Source of the DNA: Phycisphaerales bacterium
GTDB taxonomy: Bacteria; Planctomycetota; Phycisphaerae; Tepidisphaerales; Tepidisphaeraceae
Reading direction: 5' to 3'
Length of the DNA: 64,000 bases
Assembly: GCA_020847375.1 (NCBI GenBank)
Contig: JADLCB010000019.1
Span: forward strand, 124,001-188,000
Every line of letters begins with the position of its first letter. Positions within the stretch are counted from its first letter, which is position 1. The position numbers and the translations under genes are program-made. Below are positions 42,966-52,666 of the stretch, piece after piece. Below the pieces are notes generated by a model, which did no database searches, was not told where the DNA came from, and was given only the letters and a program-made list of their open reading frames with translations.

Positions 42966-44504
42966 TCAGGCTTCGATCATGGCGCGGGCGGCGGCTTTGG
43001 CGGCGAAGAGATTTTTAGCCTGGCCGACAAGATAGAATGAACCGGTGATGCAGATCAGGTCTTCCTTGGTGACCGCGCGATTGGCAATCGCCAGCGCATC
43101 TTCCAGCGTAGCGGCGACCTGGGCCATCTTGCCGTACTCCTCGGTGTACTTGGCGGACAATTCGACCGGATTAGCGCTGCGGACGTTGTTGACCTTGGTG
43201 AAAATAACCTTGTCGGCTCCGGCGGCGATGCGCTCGAGCATGCCCGAAACATCCTTATCGCTGCAGCAACCGAAAATAATGACCATGGAATCGTAGGGAA
43301 TATGCTGGCCGATGGCTTTGAGCATGGCATCGAGACTGGCAGCATTATGCGCACCATCCACGAGGACGCGCGGCGTCTGATTGATCATTTCCATTCGACC
43401 AGGAATCTGAGTCTTCTGCAGACCCTCCATGACCGCCGCATCGCTGATGGCCAGGCCGCGGGTCTTGAGCCGGTCAATAATCGACAAAGCCAAGCCGCAG
43501 TTGATGGCTTGGTGTTCGCCCATCAACGGGACAGCCAGATGCTCAAATTTGCTGTTGGGTGTGGTCAGACAGATACGATTGTGCGGCCCCATCAGGCGGG
43601 ACGACTCAAACCGATAGCTGAATTCAATCGTGCGGCCGGTGATATCCAGCGGAGCGCCGACCGTGGTCGCGACTTCTTTGAGGACGGTCTCGACTTCCGG
43701 CGCCTGCTGAATGGTGACAGCGGGAATGCCCGGTTTGAAGATGCCCGCTTTTTCACGGGCAATGGCGCTGAGGCTATTACCCAGCTGCGCCATGTGATCC
43801 TTGGAAATACTGGTGATCGCGGTGACTTCGGGTTTGAGAATGTTGGTTGAATCAAGCCGCCCGCCCAGACCAGTCTCGACGACGGCGATTTCCACTTTCT
43901 GCTCGGCAAAATATTTGAAGGCGACAGCGGTCAACACATCAAAATAAGTGACGGGGGGTTTGATTTTGGAGGCGATGGGCTGAATTGTACGCACCAATCG
44001 GCCAAAATCGGCTTCGCTGAGCATTTCGCCGTTGATGACGATACGTTCGCGAATGTCGGTCAGATGCGGCGAAGTGTAGACGCCGACCTTGTACCCGCAG
44101 GCTTGGAGCATGCTGGCAACCATGGCGCAAGTGCTGCCTTTGCCTTTAGTTCCAGCAATATGCACCGAGCGGAATGCGTCCTGGGGATTGCCCAGTTTCT
44201 TTAGAAACGCGCGCATGCGATCCAGATTGAAATTCACGGAGTTATAACGAACGATACGAAGGCGTTCGTAATCAGCCAAGGTTAAAAGATAGCGCAGTGC
44301 CCGCTGGTAGGGGCTGAGCGCAGTCGGTACAGCGCGTGGTTCGACGGCTGTTGCACTATTTTTGCGACTGTTTGTAGCTGTTGAGCGAGAAGAAGGCGCA
44401 GAATTAGCGTTATTTTGTCCTGCTTTTTTGGCAGGCCGTGCAACGGCTACTGCGGGTGACCTTCGACGGGCTGTCGTTTTCTTTACTTTGCTACTGGTCG
44501 CCAT
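42966..44504 (-). CDS. folC: Folylpolyglutamate synthase / dihydrofolate synthase
   Basis: 512 residues of the Mur-ligase superfamily. The enzyme joins glutamate to dihydropteroate and to folates. The P-loop is VHIAGTKGKGSTCAM, and other motifs are YTSPHLTDIRERIVING, FDVLTAVAFKYFAEQKVEIAVVETGLGGRLDSTN, and VLVDGAHNAASLDAMLKAI. The first 63 residues are an unusual Lys/Arg/Ala/Ser/Asn-rich extension (KKTTARRRSPAVAVARPAKK and so on) with no family counterpart. It follows mraY by about 185 bases in the same direction but is likely separate. folP at 54823-55680 makes its upstream substrate. Confidence 0.93.
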   Translation of the reverse strand: MATSSKVKKTTARRRSPAVAVARPAKKAGQNNANSAPSSRSTATNSRKNSATAVEPRAVPTALSPYQRALRYLLTLADYERLRIVRYNSVNFNLDRMRAFLKKLGNPQDAFRSVHIAGTKGKGSTCAMVASMLQACGYKVGVYTSPHLTDIRERIVINGEMLSEADFGRLVRTIQPIASKIKPPVTYFDVLTAVAFKYFAEQKVEIAVVETGLGGRLDSTNILKPEVTAITSISKDHMAQLGNSLSAIAREKAGIFKPGIPAVTIQQAPEVETVLKEVATTVGAPLDITGRTIEFSYRFESSRLMGPHNRICLTTPNSKFEHLAVPLMGEHQAINCGLALSIIDRLKTRGLAISDAAVMEGLQKTQIPGRMEMINQTPRVLVDGAHNAASLDAMLKAIGQHIPYDSMVIIFGCCSDKDVSGMLERIAAGADKVIFTKVNNVRSANPVELSAKYTEEYGKMAQVAATLEDALAIANRAVTKEDLICITGSFYLVGQAKNLFAAKAAARAMIEA

Positions 44505-44689
44505 AGATTTGGCTATCGTACCAATATCGGGCTAAAACCGCAAATTTCAACGACAAATCACGACAATGACAGTATTTACGAGCGGTTGGCGATGCGGTTT
44601 TGACCAGTTTGAGGCGAAAAAACAGGCCAAAAAAGTCATTTTTGCGGCAATTACCCTAATTTCCTATAGTGTTGTAGCGAAATGGGGTG

Positions 44690-45847
44690 TCAGCGGAGTT
44701 TGATCGTCGCCAGGGCCAAGGCAGCCAGCATGGCACTGATCAACCAGAACCGGACGACAATCTGGTTCTCTGTCCAGTTTTTTCGCTGAAAATGATGATG
44801 CAGGGGGGTCATCAGAAAGATTCTGCGACCTTCGCCGAAGCGCTTGCGTGTGTACTTAAAATAGGAAACCTGGATAACCACTGAAAGTGCTTCGACAACA
44901 AAAATCCCACCCACCAGAAACAGCATCAATTCCTGACGGACGACAATAGCGAGATAACCCATCAACCCGCCCAAGGCCAGCGAACCGGTATCCCCCATGA
45001 AAACACGGGCTGGATGGCAGTTGTACCAGAGAAAACCGAGACAAGCACCGACCATCGCACCGGCCATAACCGCCATTTCGGCGCTGCCTTTGATGTGTGG
45101 CAGGAACAGGACATTCAATACCGGATCATTCCAAGGCGTCAGCAGGCCGACGACCAGGGTAAGCACCAGAAAAGTGAACGCCACAATCGCCATTGTGCCC
45201 GAAGCCAGACCATCCAAACCATCGGTGAGATTGACGGCATTGCTTGATCCGGTGATGACGACCGTACCGACAGCGATAAAGGCCCACAGACCAAGCGGAA
45301 TCTGCCATTGCTTGAACAGCGGGAAGTAAAACGTGTGGTTGGCTTCGATATTCTGGCCGTAATTGAAGGTGAAATAAGACAAAACTGCGGCCAGACCAAC
45401 TTGAAACGCCAGTTTTTCCAGGCTGGTCAACCCCTGGCGGCTGCCGTCGCGCCGGCTGGCGGTTAATTTCAGCCAGTCGTCGATCATTCCCACGCCCCCC
45501 AGAACCAGCACGCAGACCAGTCCCATGCGTACATAAAAATTCGTCAAATCCGCCAGCAGCAAGGTGGTGACGGTAATGGCTGCGATAATCAGCACGCCAC
45601 CCATGGTTGGCGTACCTTTTTTGCCTTCCATCAGTCGATTGACTTCCGCTTGATCAAATTCAGCCGTATCGCCGATTTTCTGTCGTCGCAGCCAATTGAT
45701 CACCATTGGCCCGAAGATAAGCACCAGCAGGAAGCTCAGAAAAGCAGCAATGGCGGATTGAAAGGTGCTGAAGGTGAAGACGCGCAGCGCCCCCAGGCCA
45801 TGTTCTTCCAGCCAAGGCAGCGAGTCTCGTATGAAAAGATAGAGCAT
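44690..45847 (-). CDS. mraY: Phospho-N-acetylmuramoyl-pentapeptide transferase
   Basis: 385 residues, about ten membrane helices. It transfers phospho-MurNAc-pentapeptide to undecaprenyl phosphate to make lipid I. Conserved motifs are GTPTMGGVLIIAAI, IDDWLKLTASRRDGSRQGLTS (the DDxxK region with catalytic acids), NAVNLTDGLDGLASG and the HHHFQRKNWTENQIV end. It follows murF by 35 bases in the order murE-murF-mraY. A normal dcw cluster would continue with murD, ftsW, murG; here folC follows. Confidence 0.96.
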   Translation of the reverse strand: MLYLFIRDSLPWLEEHGLGALRVFTFSTFQSAIAAFLSFLLVLIFGPMVINWLRRQKIGDTAEFDQAEVNRLMEGKKGTPTMGGVLIIAAITVTTLLLADLTNFYVRMGLVCVLVLGGVGMIDDWLKLTASRRDGSRQGLTSLEKLAFQVGLAAVLSYFTFNYGQNIEANHTFYFPLFKQWQIPLGLWAFIAVGTVVITGSSNAVNLTDGLDGLASGTMAIVAFTFLVLTLVVGLLTPWNDPVLNVLFLPHIKGSAEMAVMAGAMVGACLGFLWYNCHPARVFMGDTGSLALGGLMGYLAIVVRQELMLFLVGGIFVVEALSVVIQVSYFKYTRKRFGEGRRIFLMTPLHHHFQRKNWTENQIVVRFWLISAMLAALALATIKLR

Positions 45848-45882
45848 GTTGCTTTCTGGTTCGGACTCTATTCAACGCCTTA

Positions 45883-47286
45883 TTAACGCTGCTTCGACCC
45901 TGCTGATAGATTATGTTCAGTCAGACCGGTGATGACTTGTTCCAGTTTCATCCCGCGCGAACCTTTTATCAGCAGCAGATCTTCCGCCTGTAATCTGGGA
46001 ATCAGCGCCTCCACGGCTGCTGAACTATCGGGCACATGGACGATCTTCGACGCATCAAGTCCCGCATCTTGAGCCGCAGCAGCCAAGTGCTGCACCTCGA
46101 TACCGACACAGATCAGCAAATCCAGATTGCTTTGACCAGCCAGTTTACCGACCTGCTGATGCAGTTCGTGGCTGGCTTGGCCCAGTTCGCGCATGTCGCC
46201 CAGGATGGCGATGCGCCGTTTGGCTGTCGGCCAGTCCGTCAGTGTCTGCAACGCGGCGGCCATGGAGGCGGGGTTGGCGTTGTAGGCGTCATTTAATATG
46301 GTCATTTTGTCAAGGTGCTGCAAATTCAGGCGCATCTCCGGCCCGACTGCGTGCGCCAACCCATCAGCCAGCGCCTGATCCGTCACCCCCAGACGCCGGG
46401 CCACGGCCAGCGCTGCCAGGGCATTGGCTGCGGTATGTCGGCCTAACAGAGGAACAAACAATTCCGTTTTGCTCGTGTTGACGCGAAAGCGGACGCCGGT
46501 TGCGTCGCAATGGATATCGGTTGGGAAAAGATCGTTGGTGTGACTGAAACCGAATGTCACACGCCTGCCTGTAAATGGTTTGGTCATCTCCAGCAGCCCG
46601 GCGTCGTCGCCGTTGACGATCAGGAAACCATCCGCCGTCAAGCCGGTGATGATGCTCGCTTCTTCATGGCGCACGCCCTCAAGATCGCCCAGACCTTCCA
46701 GATGCTCGGCCGATACGTTGGTTATAACCGCGATATCCGGCTGGGCGATATTGGTCAGCACTTTCATCTCGCCAGGATGGTTTGTTCCCATTTCCAGCAC
46801 GAGGTAGTCCTGCATCGGCTCGGCTGCGAAAATCGTCAGGGGAACACCAATATCGTTGTTGAAGCTTTTGGGAGAAATTGTCCCGTGCAATGATGAGCTG
46901 AGTGCCGCTTGGATCAGATGCTTGGTGGAGGTCTTGCCGTTACTACCTCCCACGCCAATGACCTGTCCGCGCAGTTGCTTGCGCACGGCGGCGGCCAATT
47001 TGCCCATCGCCAGGCGCGTGTCGGGCACCAGAATCATCGGCACGTTGCCGGAGAATCCGGCCGGCGCGTGATCAACCAGCGCCGCGATAGCACCACCAGC
47101 CACTGCCTGAGACAGATATTGATGGCCGTCATGGTTTTCGCCACGCAAACAGATAAACAGTGATTGGGGCGACAGATGGCGCGTGTCGGTACAGACCGCG
47201 CTGATGATCGGTTCAGCCCCGATGATCTGGCCGATCATTTTGCCGCCGGTAAACCGTCGAATATCGCGAATGGTCAAGGGTTTCAT
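45883..47286 (-). CDS. murF: UDP-N-acetylmuramoyl-tripeptide-D-alanyl-D-alanine ligase
   Basis: 467 residues from the ATG at 47286 with AGGGA upstream; the frame opens nine codons earlier. It adds D-Ala-D-Ala to the muropeptide precursor. The ATP-binding loop is GVGGSNGKTSTKHLIQ, with HPGEMKVLTNIAQPDIAVITNVSAEHLEGLGDLEGVRHEEASI, and LNDAYNANPASMAAALQTL near the C-terminal domain. Spacing from murE is about 60 bases and to mraY 35 bases, so the three form an operon. Confidence 0.95.
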   Translation of the reverse strand: MKPLTIRDIRRFTGGKMIGQIIGAEPIISAVCTDTRHLSPQSLFICLRGENHDGHQYLSQAVAGGAIAALVDHAPAGFSGNVPMILVPDTRLAMGKLAAAVRKQLRGQVIGVGGSNGKTSTKHLIQAALSSSLHGTISPKSFNNDIGVPLTIFAAEPMQDYLVLEMGTNHPGEMKVLTNIAQPDIAVITNVSAEHLEGLGDLEGVRHEEASIITGLTADGFLIVNGDDAGLLEMTKPFTGRRVTFGFSHTNDLFPTDIHCDATGVRFRVNTSKTELFVPLLGRHTAANALAALAVARRLGVTDQALADGLAHAVGPEMRLNLQHLDKMTILNDAYNANPASMAAALQTLTDWPTAKRRIAILGDMRELGQASHELHQQVGKLAGQSNLDLLICVGIEVQHLAAAAQDAGLDASKIVHVPDSSAAVEALIPRLQAEDLLLIKGSRGMKLEQVITGLTEHNLSAGSKQR

Positions 47287-47348
47287 CTTGGTCCCTGAAA
47301 AATCAGCCTGCACTTGCCGCGGTCAGCTTTTTGTTTTGCTGCCACTGG

Positions 47349-48815
47349 CTAACTGGCGGCGGATCGCTTTTGCAGTGCCAGTGTCGCCTGCTCAACATCG
47401 TCAAAGTGGTGCTTGGTTGTCCCGAGTATCTGATAATTTTCATGTCCTTTACCAGCCAGCAGGACAATATCTCCCGGCTGAGCATCAGCGATGATCTGAT
47501 TGATCGCCTTCTGACGATCCGGTTCGACCAGGGCTGACGATGATGGATTCAGGCCGGCGCAGATTTCGGCAATGATCGCCTGCGGGTCTTCGGTGCGGGG
47601 GTTGTCGCTGGTGATATAGACCACATCAGCCAGCCGCGTCGCGGTCCGGGCCATGCGCGGGCGCTTGGTGCGATCACGATCTCCACCACAACCAAACAAT
47701 ACGCGCAATTGTCCGCTGGCCAGCGGGCGCAGCGCGGTGAGAACATTCTCCAAGGCATCGTCGGTATGCGCATAGTCCACCAGAACCGCAAATGGCTGAC
47801 CGATTTGCACCACTTGCAGCCGCCCGGGCGCGCCGGTTGCGTCACCAAGACCGGCCGCAATTTGCTTCAGTGTCAAACCCAGCGCCTCGCCGGCAATCGC
47901 AGCGGCGCACAGGGCATTTTCGATGTTGTGTTGTCCGATCAGCCGCAGGGAAGTCTGCTGCTGTCCATGAGGGGTGGTCAATAAAAACTCGCTGCCCTGG
48001 GCGCTGGCGCGAATATTGGTGGCTTGGTAATCGCCGGGATGCGTTATGCTGAATTGAGCCCGCCGCGCCGACGAGTGGCGGATCATATGGCCAGCATATT
48101 CATCGTCAGCATTGACGACCGCGACCGCATCGCGCCCAAGCTGAGTGAACAGCCGCGCCTTGGCGTCGGCGTATTGCTGCATGGTGTGATGGTAATCAAG
48201 GTGATCGCCGGTGAGATTGGTAAAAGCGCCAGCAGCGAAGGTGATACCATCCACACGGTGCTGATCCAGGGCATGGCTGGACGTTTCCATTACGCAGGCG
48301 TTACAACCGTTGGCGCGCATCTGGCTGAGCAGACGCGCAACATCAATGGCGGATGGAGTGGTCATTTCCGCAGGGGTGCAGGTGACACCATCATCGATTT
48401 CGACGGTCCCGATCATGCCGCAGCGCCGACCGGCTGATTGAAGCAGATGACGGATCAAATAAGCGGTGGTTGTCTTGCCGTTGGTGCCTGTAATTCCCAG
48501 CACCTTCATCGAGCGGCTGGGGTTGCCGTAAAACTGATTAGCCAGGATGGAGATTACAGCCGCCGGATTCTCCACGATGGCTTGTGCCACCGGGCATGAT
48601 TGAATCGGTTGGCTGGTGATGATCGCTGCTGCGCCGCGCTGGATGGCGCTGGCGATGAATGCAGCACCGTCGGCCCGCGTGCCGGGTCGTGCGATGAACA
48701 GGCTGCCCGGTACGACCTGGCGCGAATCTTCGTGAATTGCGGTGATGGGGATATTGGCCAGTGACGAAAGATCAACCGCCAGCCCACTGGCCTGCAAAAG
48801 ATCGTGCAGCAGCAT
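47349..48815 (-). CDS. murE: UDP-N-acetylmuramoyl-tripeptide synthetase, meso-DAP type
   Basis: 488 residues from the ATG at 48815, chosen because GGAAGG lies 10 bases before it; ATGs at 48824 and 48833 are in frame. It adds the third stem amino acid. The ATP loop is GITGTNGKTTTAYLIRHLL. The specificity motif DNPRTEDP is the DNPR form found in meso-diaminopimelate-adding enzymes, not the Lys type. HYDH-like region is NLTGDHLDYHHTMQQY. First gene of murE-murF-mraY. Together with asd it implies DAP peptidoglycan. Confidence 0.95.
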   Translation of the reverse strand: MLLHDLLQASGLAVDLSSLANIPITAIHEDSRQVVPGSLFIARPGTRADGAAFIASAIQRGAAAIITSQPIQSCPVAQAIVENPAAVISILANQFYGNPSRSMKVLGITGTNGKTTTAYLIRHLLQSAGRRCGMIGTVEIDDGVTCTPAEMTTPSAIDVARLLSQMRANGCNACVMETSSHALDQHRVDGITFAAGAFTNLTGDHLDYHHTMQQYADAKARLFTQLGRDAVAVVNADDEYAGHMIRHSSARRAQFSITHPGDYQATNIRASAQGSEFLLTTPHGQQQTSLRLIGQHNIENALCAAAIAGEALGLTLKQIAAGLGDATGAPGRLQVVQIGQPFAVLVDYAHTDDALENVLTALRPLASGQLRVLFGCGGDRDRTKRPRMARTATRLADVVYITSDNPRTEDPQAIIAEICAGLNPSSSALVEPDRQKAINQIIADAQPGDIVLLAGKGHENYQILGTTKHHFDDVEQATLALQKRSAAS

Positions 48816-49488
48816 CGGGTGCATCCCTTCCATGAGAATGCTGTTTTACTCCTAAGCAAAGCGACCCACATCCTTGTGGATTGCGCCTGTAAAGTAGCAG
48901 CGATAGCGGGGAGTTACAATCTTTTATAATTAAGTGTCAAAGTATTGTACGTTTGTTGTGGTATTCAAAGGGTGAAACACATTGGCCGGTGGGGGGCGCT
49001 GCGCCGATGGTTGTTGGTTTGCGCGTGGTAAGTCAGGCGATCTGTAATCAAGCTCTCACAGCAGTATAGAGGGCGGGGCGATAACTGCGCCGGCACAAAG
49101 CGTACAAGCGTTATTGCCAAACCACCTACCTCATCTCATCCGTTTTTATCGGACGGAAGCAGAAAAACTACTGTTTCAACCTCTCCAAAGCGTCAACTAT
49201 CTCAAGTTACGGGTCGATGCTTGGCATGAAGCGATAGACTGGGAAAGATCGCTAAAGTAGTGACGGGAGAGAAAATCAGTAGTTTGGAGAATGTAGAGAA
49301 CTTTATGCGGCTGCGGTCGTATTAAAGCTGGAGGCGGGGAGCCTCAAATCGCTCTGACTGATTACTGAATCTCACCCAACTGAATCTGACGCAATTACTT
49401 CAGCGTCGATCAATCACTCCCGACGATCTTTCCGCGGCCAGGCCCGTCATCTGTCACTTCTTGGTTTTCGCCGTTTGTGGGAGAAAAA
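48816..49488. other. Long intergenic region between murE and the third LEPR-XLL gene
   Basis: About 670 bases with no gene I can support. A 70-codon frame without a start (49048-49260) is the only ORF of note. A small hairpin GAGGC/GCCTC (49331-49345) lies inside. The region should hold the divergent promoters of the mur operon and the LEPR-XLL gene. Confidence 0.55.
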
Positions 49489-52461
49489 ATGCCTAAGCGT
49501 ACTAATAACCGTAAGAACAATGCGCAGCGTGTCAGCACGTTTGAACAGCTTGAACAGCGCCGATTGATGGCGAGTATCAATGTCGCCGACTTCGGTGCCC
49601 GGCCCAACGACGGGGTTGATGATACGTCTGCGATTCGCGCTGCGATCAATGCCTCCAGTGCCGGTGATACTATTGTCATCTCCGGTGGCCGGTTTGATAT
49701 TCGCGATACCATCGAACTCAAGAGCAACCGCACCTATACCGGTGGCGGGACGATCAAGCGTCCGGCTGGTCAGGGGTTTGTCCTGGCAGCCGACGGCGCC
49801 AATACGAACATCACGGTCAATAATCTGACCCTGGATGGTGGCGGTCTGTCATGCACCAACGGCAAGGCTAACGGTCTGACCGTTACCAACAGCACGATTC
49901 AGAACATCACGGGTGGCTGGCCCAATGGTAATGGCATTCTGCTGACGGCGGGTGCGGAAAATACCAAGATCAATAACAACAAGTTCATCAACATCATGGG
50001 TGAAACGGGTATTTATGGTTTTACCCGTTATCACAATGTCGAGATCAGTAACAACTATTTCGACACGGTGTTTGAAGGCATCCACCTGGCGTACGAAAAC
50101 GGTGGTGACAACCTGCGCGTGACCAACAATACGTTCATCCGCACGCACCGCATGGCGGTCGAGCTGCAAGGCCGCAACGCCACCAATACGCTGGTGGAGG
50201 GGAACAAGGCCAGCGAGTGGGTCAATCCGTACGATGGTTCGTTCTTCCTGTCGATCGTGAACATGGGACGCAACACCATTGTCCGCAACAACCATGCCTC
50301 CAGTGGCAAATTCGGGCAGATTGATCCGCGTGCCAATGATGTGCCGGTTGGTCTGGAAATCAGTGGTTGGGGCGTGACAGTGGAAGGGAACGTCATTGAA
50401 AACTTCCGTGAAGGCTGCCACCTGATGAATATCCGCGATGCCGTGGTGCGCAATAACAAGTTCTACAACCAGACCTGGATGGGTATCTGGCGCACCGGTA
50501 TCAGCACTGGTGATTTCAACGGAACCAATCTCACCATCGAAAACAATGAGATTTACAACCCGAAGGTGACGGCGTTCATGTTCCATGGGCGGTCAACGGG
50601 TACGATCCGCAATAATGCGGTCTATCTGTTCGGCAATGCCAATGAATACACCGAAGCCAGCGGCGGCGCGTTCAATGGTGTGAACCGTGCAGGTAATCAG
50701 GTGAGCAAACCGGCGGGTAGTGCCAAGCCGTATACAGGTACGACCCCACCGGCTGGATCGGGTTCCAACGGCAATTCTGGTTCGACGACGGGCAGTGCGC
50801 CGGTTGCACCGGGCAACGTGAAGGCGTTGGCGGTGGGAACCAGCCAAATCAACGTGACCTGGTCGGATTATGCCAACAATGAAAAGGGTATGAAGCTCTA
50901 TCGCCGTGACAATGATGCCGGCGATGATAACGCCTGGGTTCTGGTCGCGACGCTCGATGCCAATGCGACGACGTACAACGATGGTGGTTTGAAGGCGAAT
51001 ACGAATTATTCGTACAAGATCATGGCGTACAATGAAAATGGCAGCTCCGGTTGGAGCAATGAGCATAACGCTGTGACCGCCTCGACCGCTCCGACGGCGC
51101 CGTCGGCCCCGACGGCTCTGGAAGCGACGGCTAAATCGCCGACGCGGATCGATCTGACCTGGGCGGATAACGCCAATAATGAAAGTGGCTACCGCGTTTA
51201 CCGCCGGTTGGCGGGTGGCAACTGGGAATTGATCGCGACCATGGGTGCTGGCAGCAATGCCTACAACGATACCACGGTGGCTGCCAGCAGCAGCTACACC
51301 TACCGGGTGCTGGCGTTTAACACGGTCGGTAACTCCGACTGGAGCAATGAGCGCAGCGCAACAACTGATGCTGCTGCGGTGGTGTTGACCAAACCGACGA
51401 CCCCCAGCGGTCTGCAGGTGCAGACGCTGAGCAGTGGTAATGTCAACGTGAAATGGGATGACAAGAGCAATAATGAAACCAACTTCAAGCTCTATCGTCG
51501 CGACAACAATGGTGGCGATGACAATGCCTGGGAGCTGATTGCGACGCTCGATGCCAACACCACCAGCTATGTTGATGGTACGGCGGCTGCGGGCATGCAC
51601 TACTCGTACAAAGTGGCTGCGGTCAACGCCGCGGGTGCTTCAGGCTGGAGCAATGAACATGATGCGCGGACCAACAACAATGACAGCAATCCGCTGAATC
51701 CGCAGGCACCGACGGCGCTGGACAACCTGACAGCGCGCGTGCTCAACGCCAAGGTGGTTGAGACGAACTGGGGCGGTGTGACCAATGATACCCGTGGTGT
51801 GAAGGTTTATCGCCGCGAAGGCAATGGTCAGTGGGTGTTTATCGCCCAGATGGATGGACAGGCCAGCAGCTACAAGGATGGCGCGATTGAAGGTGGCAAA
51901 ATGTACACCTACCGCGCGGTGCAGTTTAACCAGTTGTTCCACAGCAGCGCATCCAATGAAGGTACGGTGACAACGCTGCCGGGCGCGCCCGATGCCACGC
52001 CGTTGATCGGCAATGGCAATGGTCTGGTGGCCCAGTATTTCAACGGTGAAAACTTCAATACGCCGGTTCTGACCCGCAGCGAAGCCGTGAACTTCAAGTG
52101 GGGCGGCAGCGCCCCGGCGGCGGGCGTGGGCGCCGACCACTTCAGTGTCCGCTGGACGGGCCAGATTCTGGCGCGGTACTCAGAGAACCATACGTTCTAT
52201 CTGACGGCGGATGATGGCGTGCGTCTGTGGGTCAACGGGAAATTGATCATCGACAACTGGGGCGCCCAGCCGGAAAAGGTGAGCGTCGGCAAGATCGACC
52301 TGGAAGCAGGCAAGGCCTATGACATCAAACTCGAATACTTTGAGAATGTCGGCTATGCCTCGTGCGTGCTGGGTTGGGCCAGCCGTAGTCAGGCGTATGA
52401 AGTGGTTCCGACGACGCAGTTGTTTTCGGCCACGGCCAGCACCTTGGCGGCTGCTGCCTGA
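49489..52461 (+). CDS. LEPR-XLL secreted protein with beta-helix, four FN3 and PA14 domains
   Basis: 990 residues from the ATG at 49489, which follows GGGAGAAAAA. A basic N-terminus is followed by FEQLEQRRLMAS at residues 18-29, a variant of LEPR-XLL. Residues about 30-400 are a right-handed beta-helix of the pectate lyase 3 kind (INVADFGARPNDGVDDTSAIRAAI, then stacked NNxF/NNTF turns). Four fibronectin III domains follow, each starting like APVAPGNVKALAVGTSQINVTW and carrying GMKLYRR- or YRVYRRL-type strands. The C-terminal 150 residues are PA14 (GLVAQYFNGENFNTPVL, ADDGVRLWVNGKLIIDNW). It is likely a polysaccharide-degrading or -binding exoprotein. Catalytic residues cannot be named. A strong terminator follows. 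Confidence 0.92.
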   Translation: MPKRTNNRKNNAQRVSTFEQLEQRRLMASINVADFGARPNDGVDDTSAIRAAINASSAGDTIVISGGRFDIRDTIELKSNRTYTGGGTIKRPAGQGFVLAADGANTNITVNNLTLDGGGLSCTNGKANGLTVTNSTIQNITGGWPNGNGILLTAGAENTKINNNKFINIMGETGIYGFTRYHNVEISNNYFDTVFEGIHLAYENGGDNLRVTNNTFIRTHRMAVELQGRNATNTLVEGNKASEWVNPYDGSFFLSIVNMGRNTIVRNNHASSGKFGQIDPRANDVPVGLEISGWGVTVEGNVIENFREGCHLMNIRDAVVRNNKFYNQTWMGIWRTGISTGDFNGTNLTIENNEIYNPKVTAFMFHGRSTGTIRNNAVYLFGNANEYTEASGGAFNGVNRAGNQVSKPAGSAKPYTGTTPPAGSGSNGNSGSTTGSAPVAPGNVKALAVGTSQINVTWSDYANNEKGMKLYRRDNDAGDDNAWVLVATLDANATTYNDGGLKANTNYSYKIMAYNENGSSGWSNEHNAVTASTAPTAPSAPTALEATAKSPTRIDLTWADNANNESGYRVYRRLAGGNWELIATMGAGSNAYNDTTVAASSSYTYRVLAFNTVGNSDWSNERSATTDAAAVVLTKPTTPSGLQVQTLSSGNVNVKWDDKSNNETNFKLYRRDNNGGDDNAWELIATLDANTTSYVDGTAAAGMHYSYKVAAVNAAGASGWSNEHDARTNNNDSNPLNPQAPTALDNLTARVLNAKVVETNWGGVTNDTRGVKVYRREGNGQWVFIAQMDGQASSYKDGAIEGGKMYTYRAVQFNQLFHSSASNEGTVTTLPGAPDATPLIGNGNGLVAQYFNGENFNTPVLTRSEAVNFKWGGSAPAAGVGADHFSVRWTGQILARYSENHTFYLTADDGVRLWVNGKLIIDNWGAQPEKVSVGKIDLEAGKAYDIKLEYFENVGYASCVLGWASRSQAYEVVPTTQLFSATASTLAAAA

Positions 52462-52586
52462 AAGCGATGAATGGAATCTGTGTCGTGGCCGTTGTCCGAC
52501 AGCAGGCGAAAGTGGCTGCGGTTCGGCGATGGCGCTGGACGAATAAACGTGATTGCATCATCAAGCGAGAAATCGCCTGATAACAC

Positions 52587-52622
52587 AAGAGCCTGGCAAC
52601 ATCTGCTGTTGTCAGGCTCTTT
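52587..52622 (+). terminator. Rho-independent terminator after the beta-helix gene
   Basis: Stem CAAGAGCCTGGCAACA / TGTTGTCAGGCTCTTT, 15 pairs with one G-T, around loop TCTGC, ends in a T-run. It lies about 125 bases past the stop and before the convergent cdaR gene. Confidence 0.85.
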
Positions 52623-52666
52623 AAGTTGAAATTGCGTGCTGGATGGCCGATTGATCGCGCGACGTT

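Noticed and set aside
49048-49260. 70-codon frame without start codon in the murE/LEPR-XLL gap
   Set aside because: The translation contains a protein-like stretch (YLKLRVDAWHEAIDWERSL) but no start, ribosome site or known homologue; it might be a gene remnant, not enough to call.
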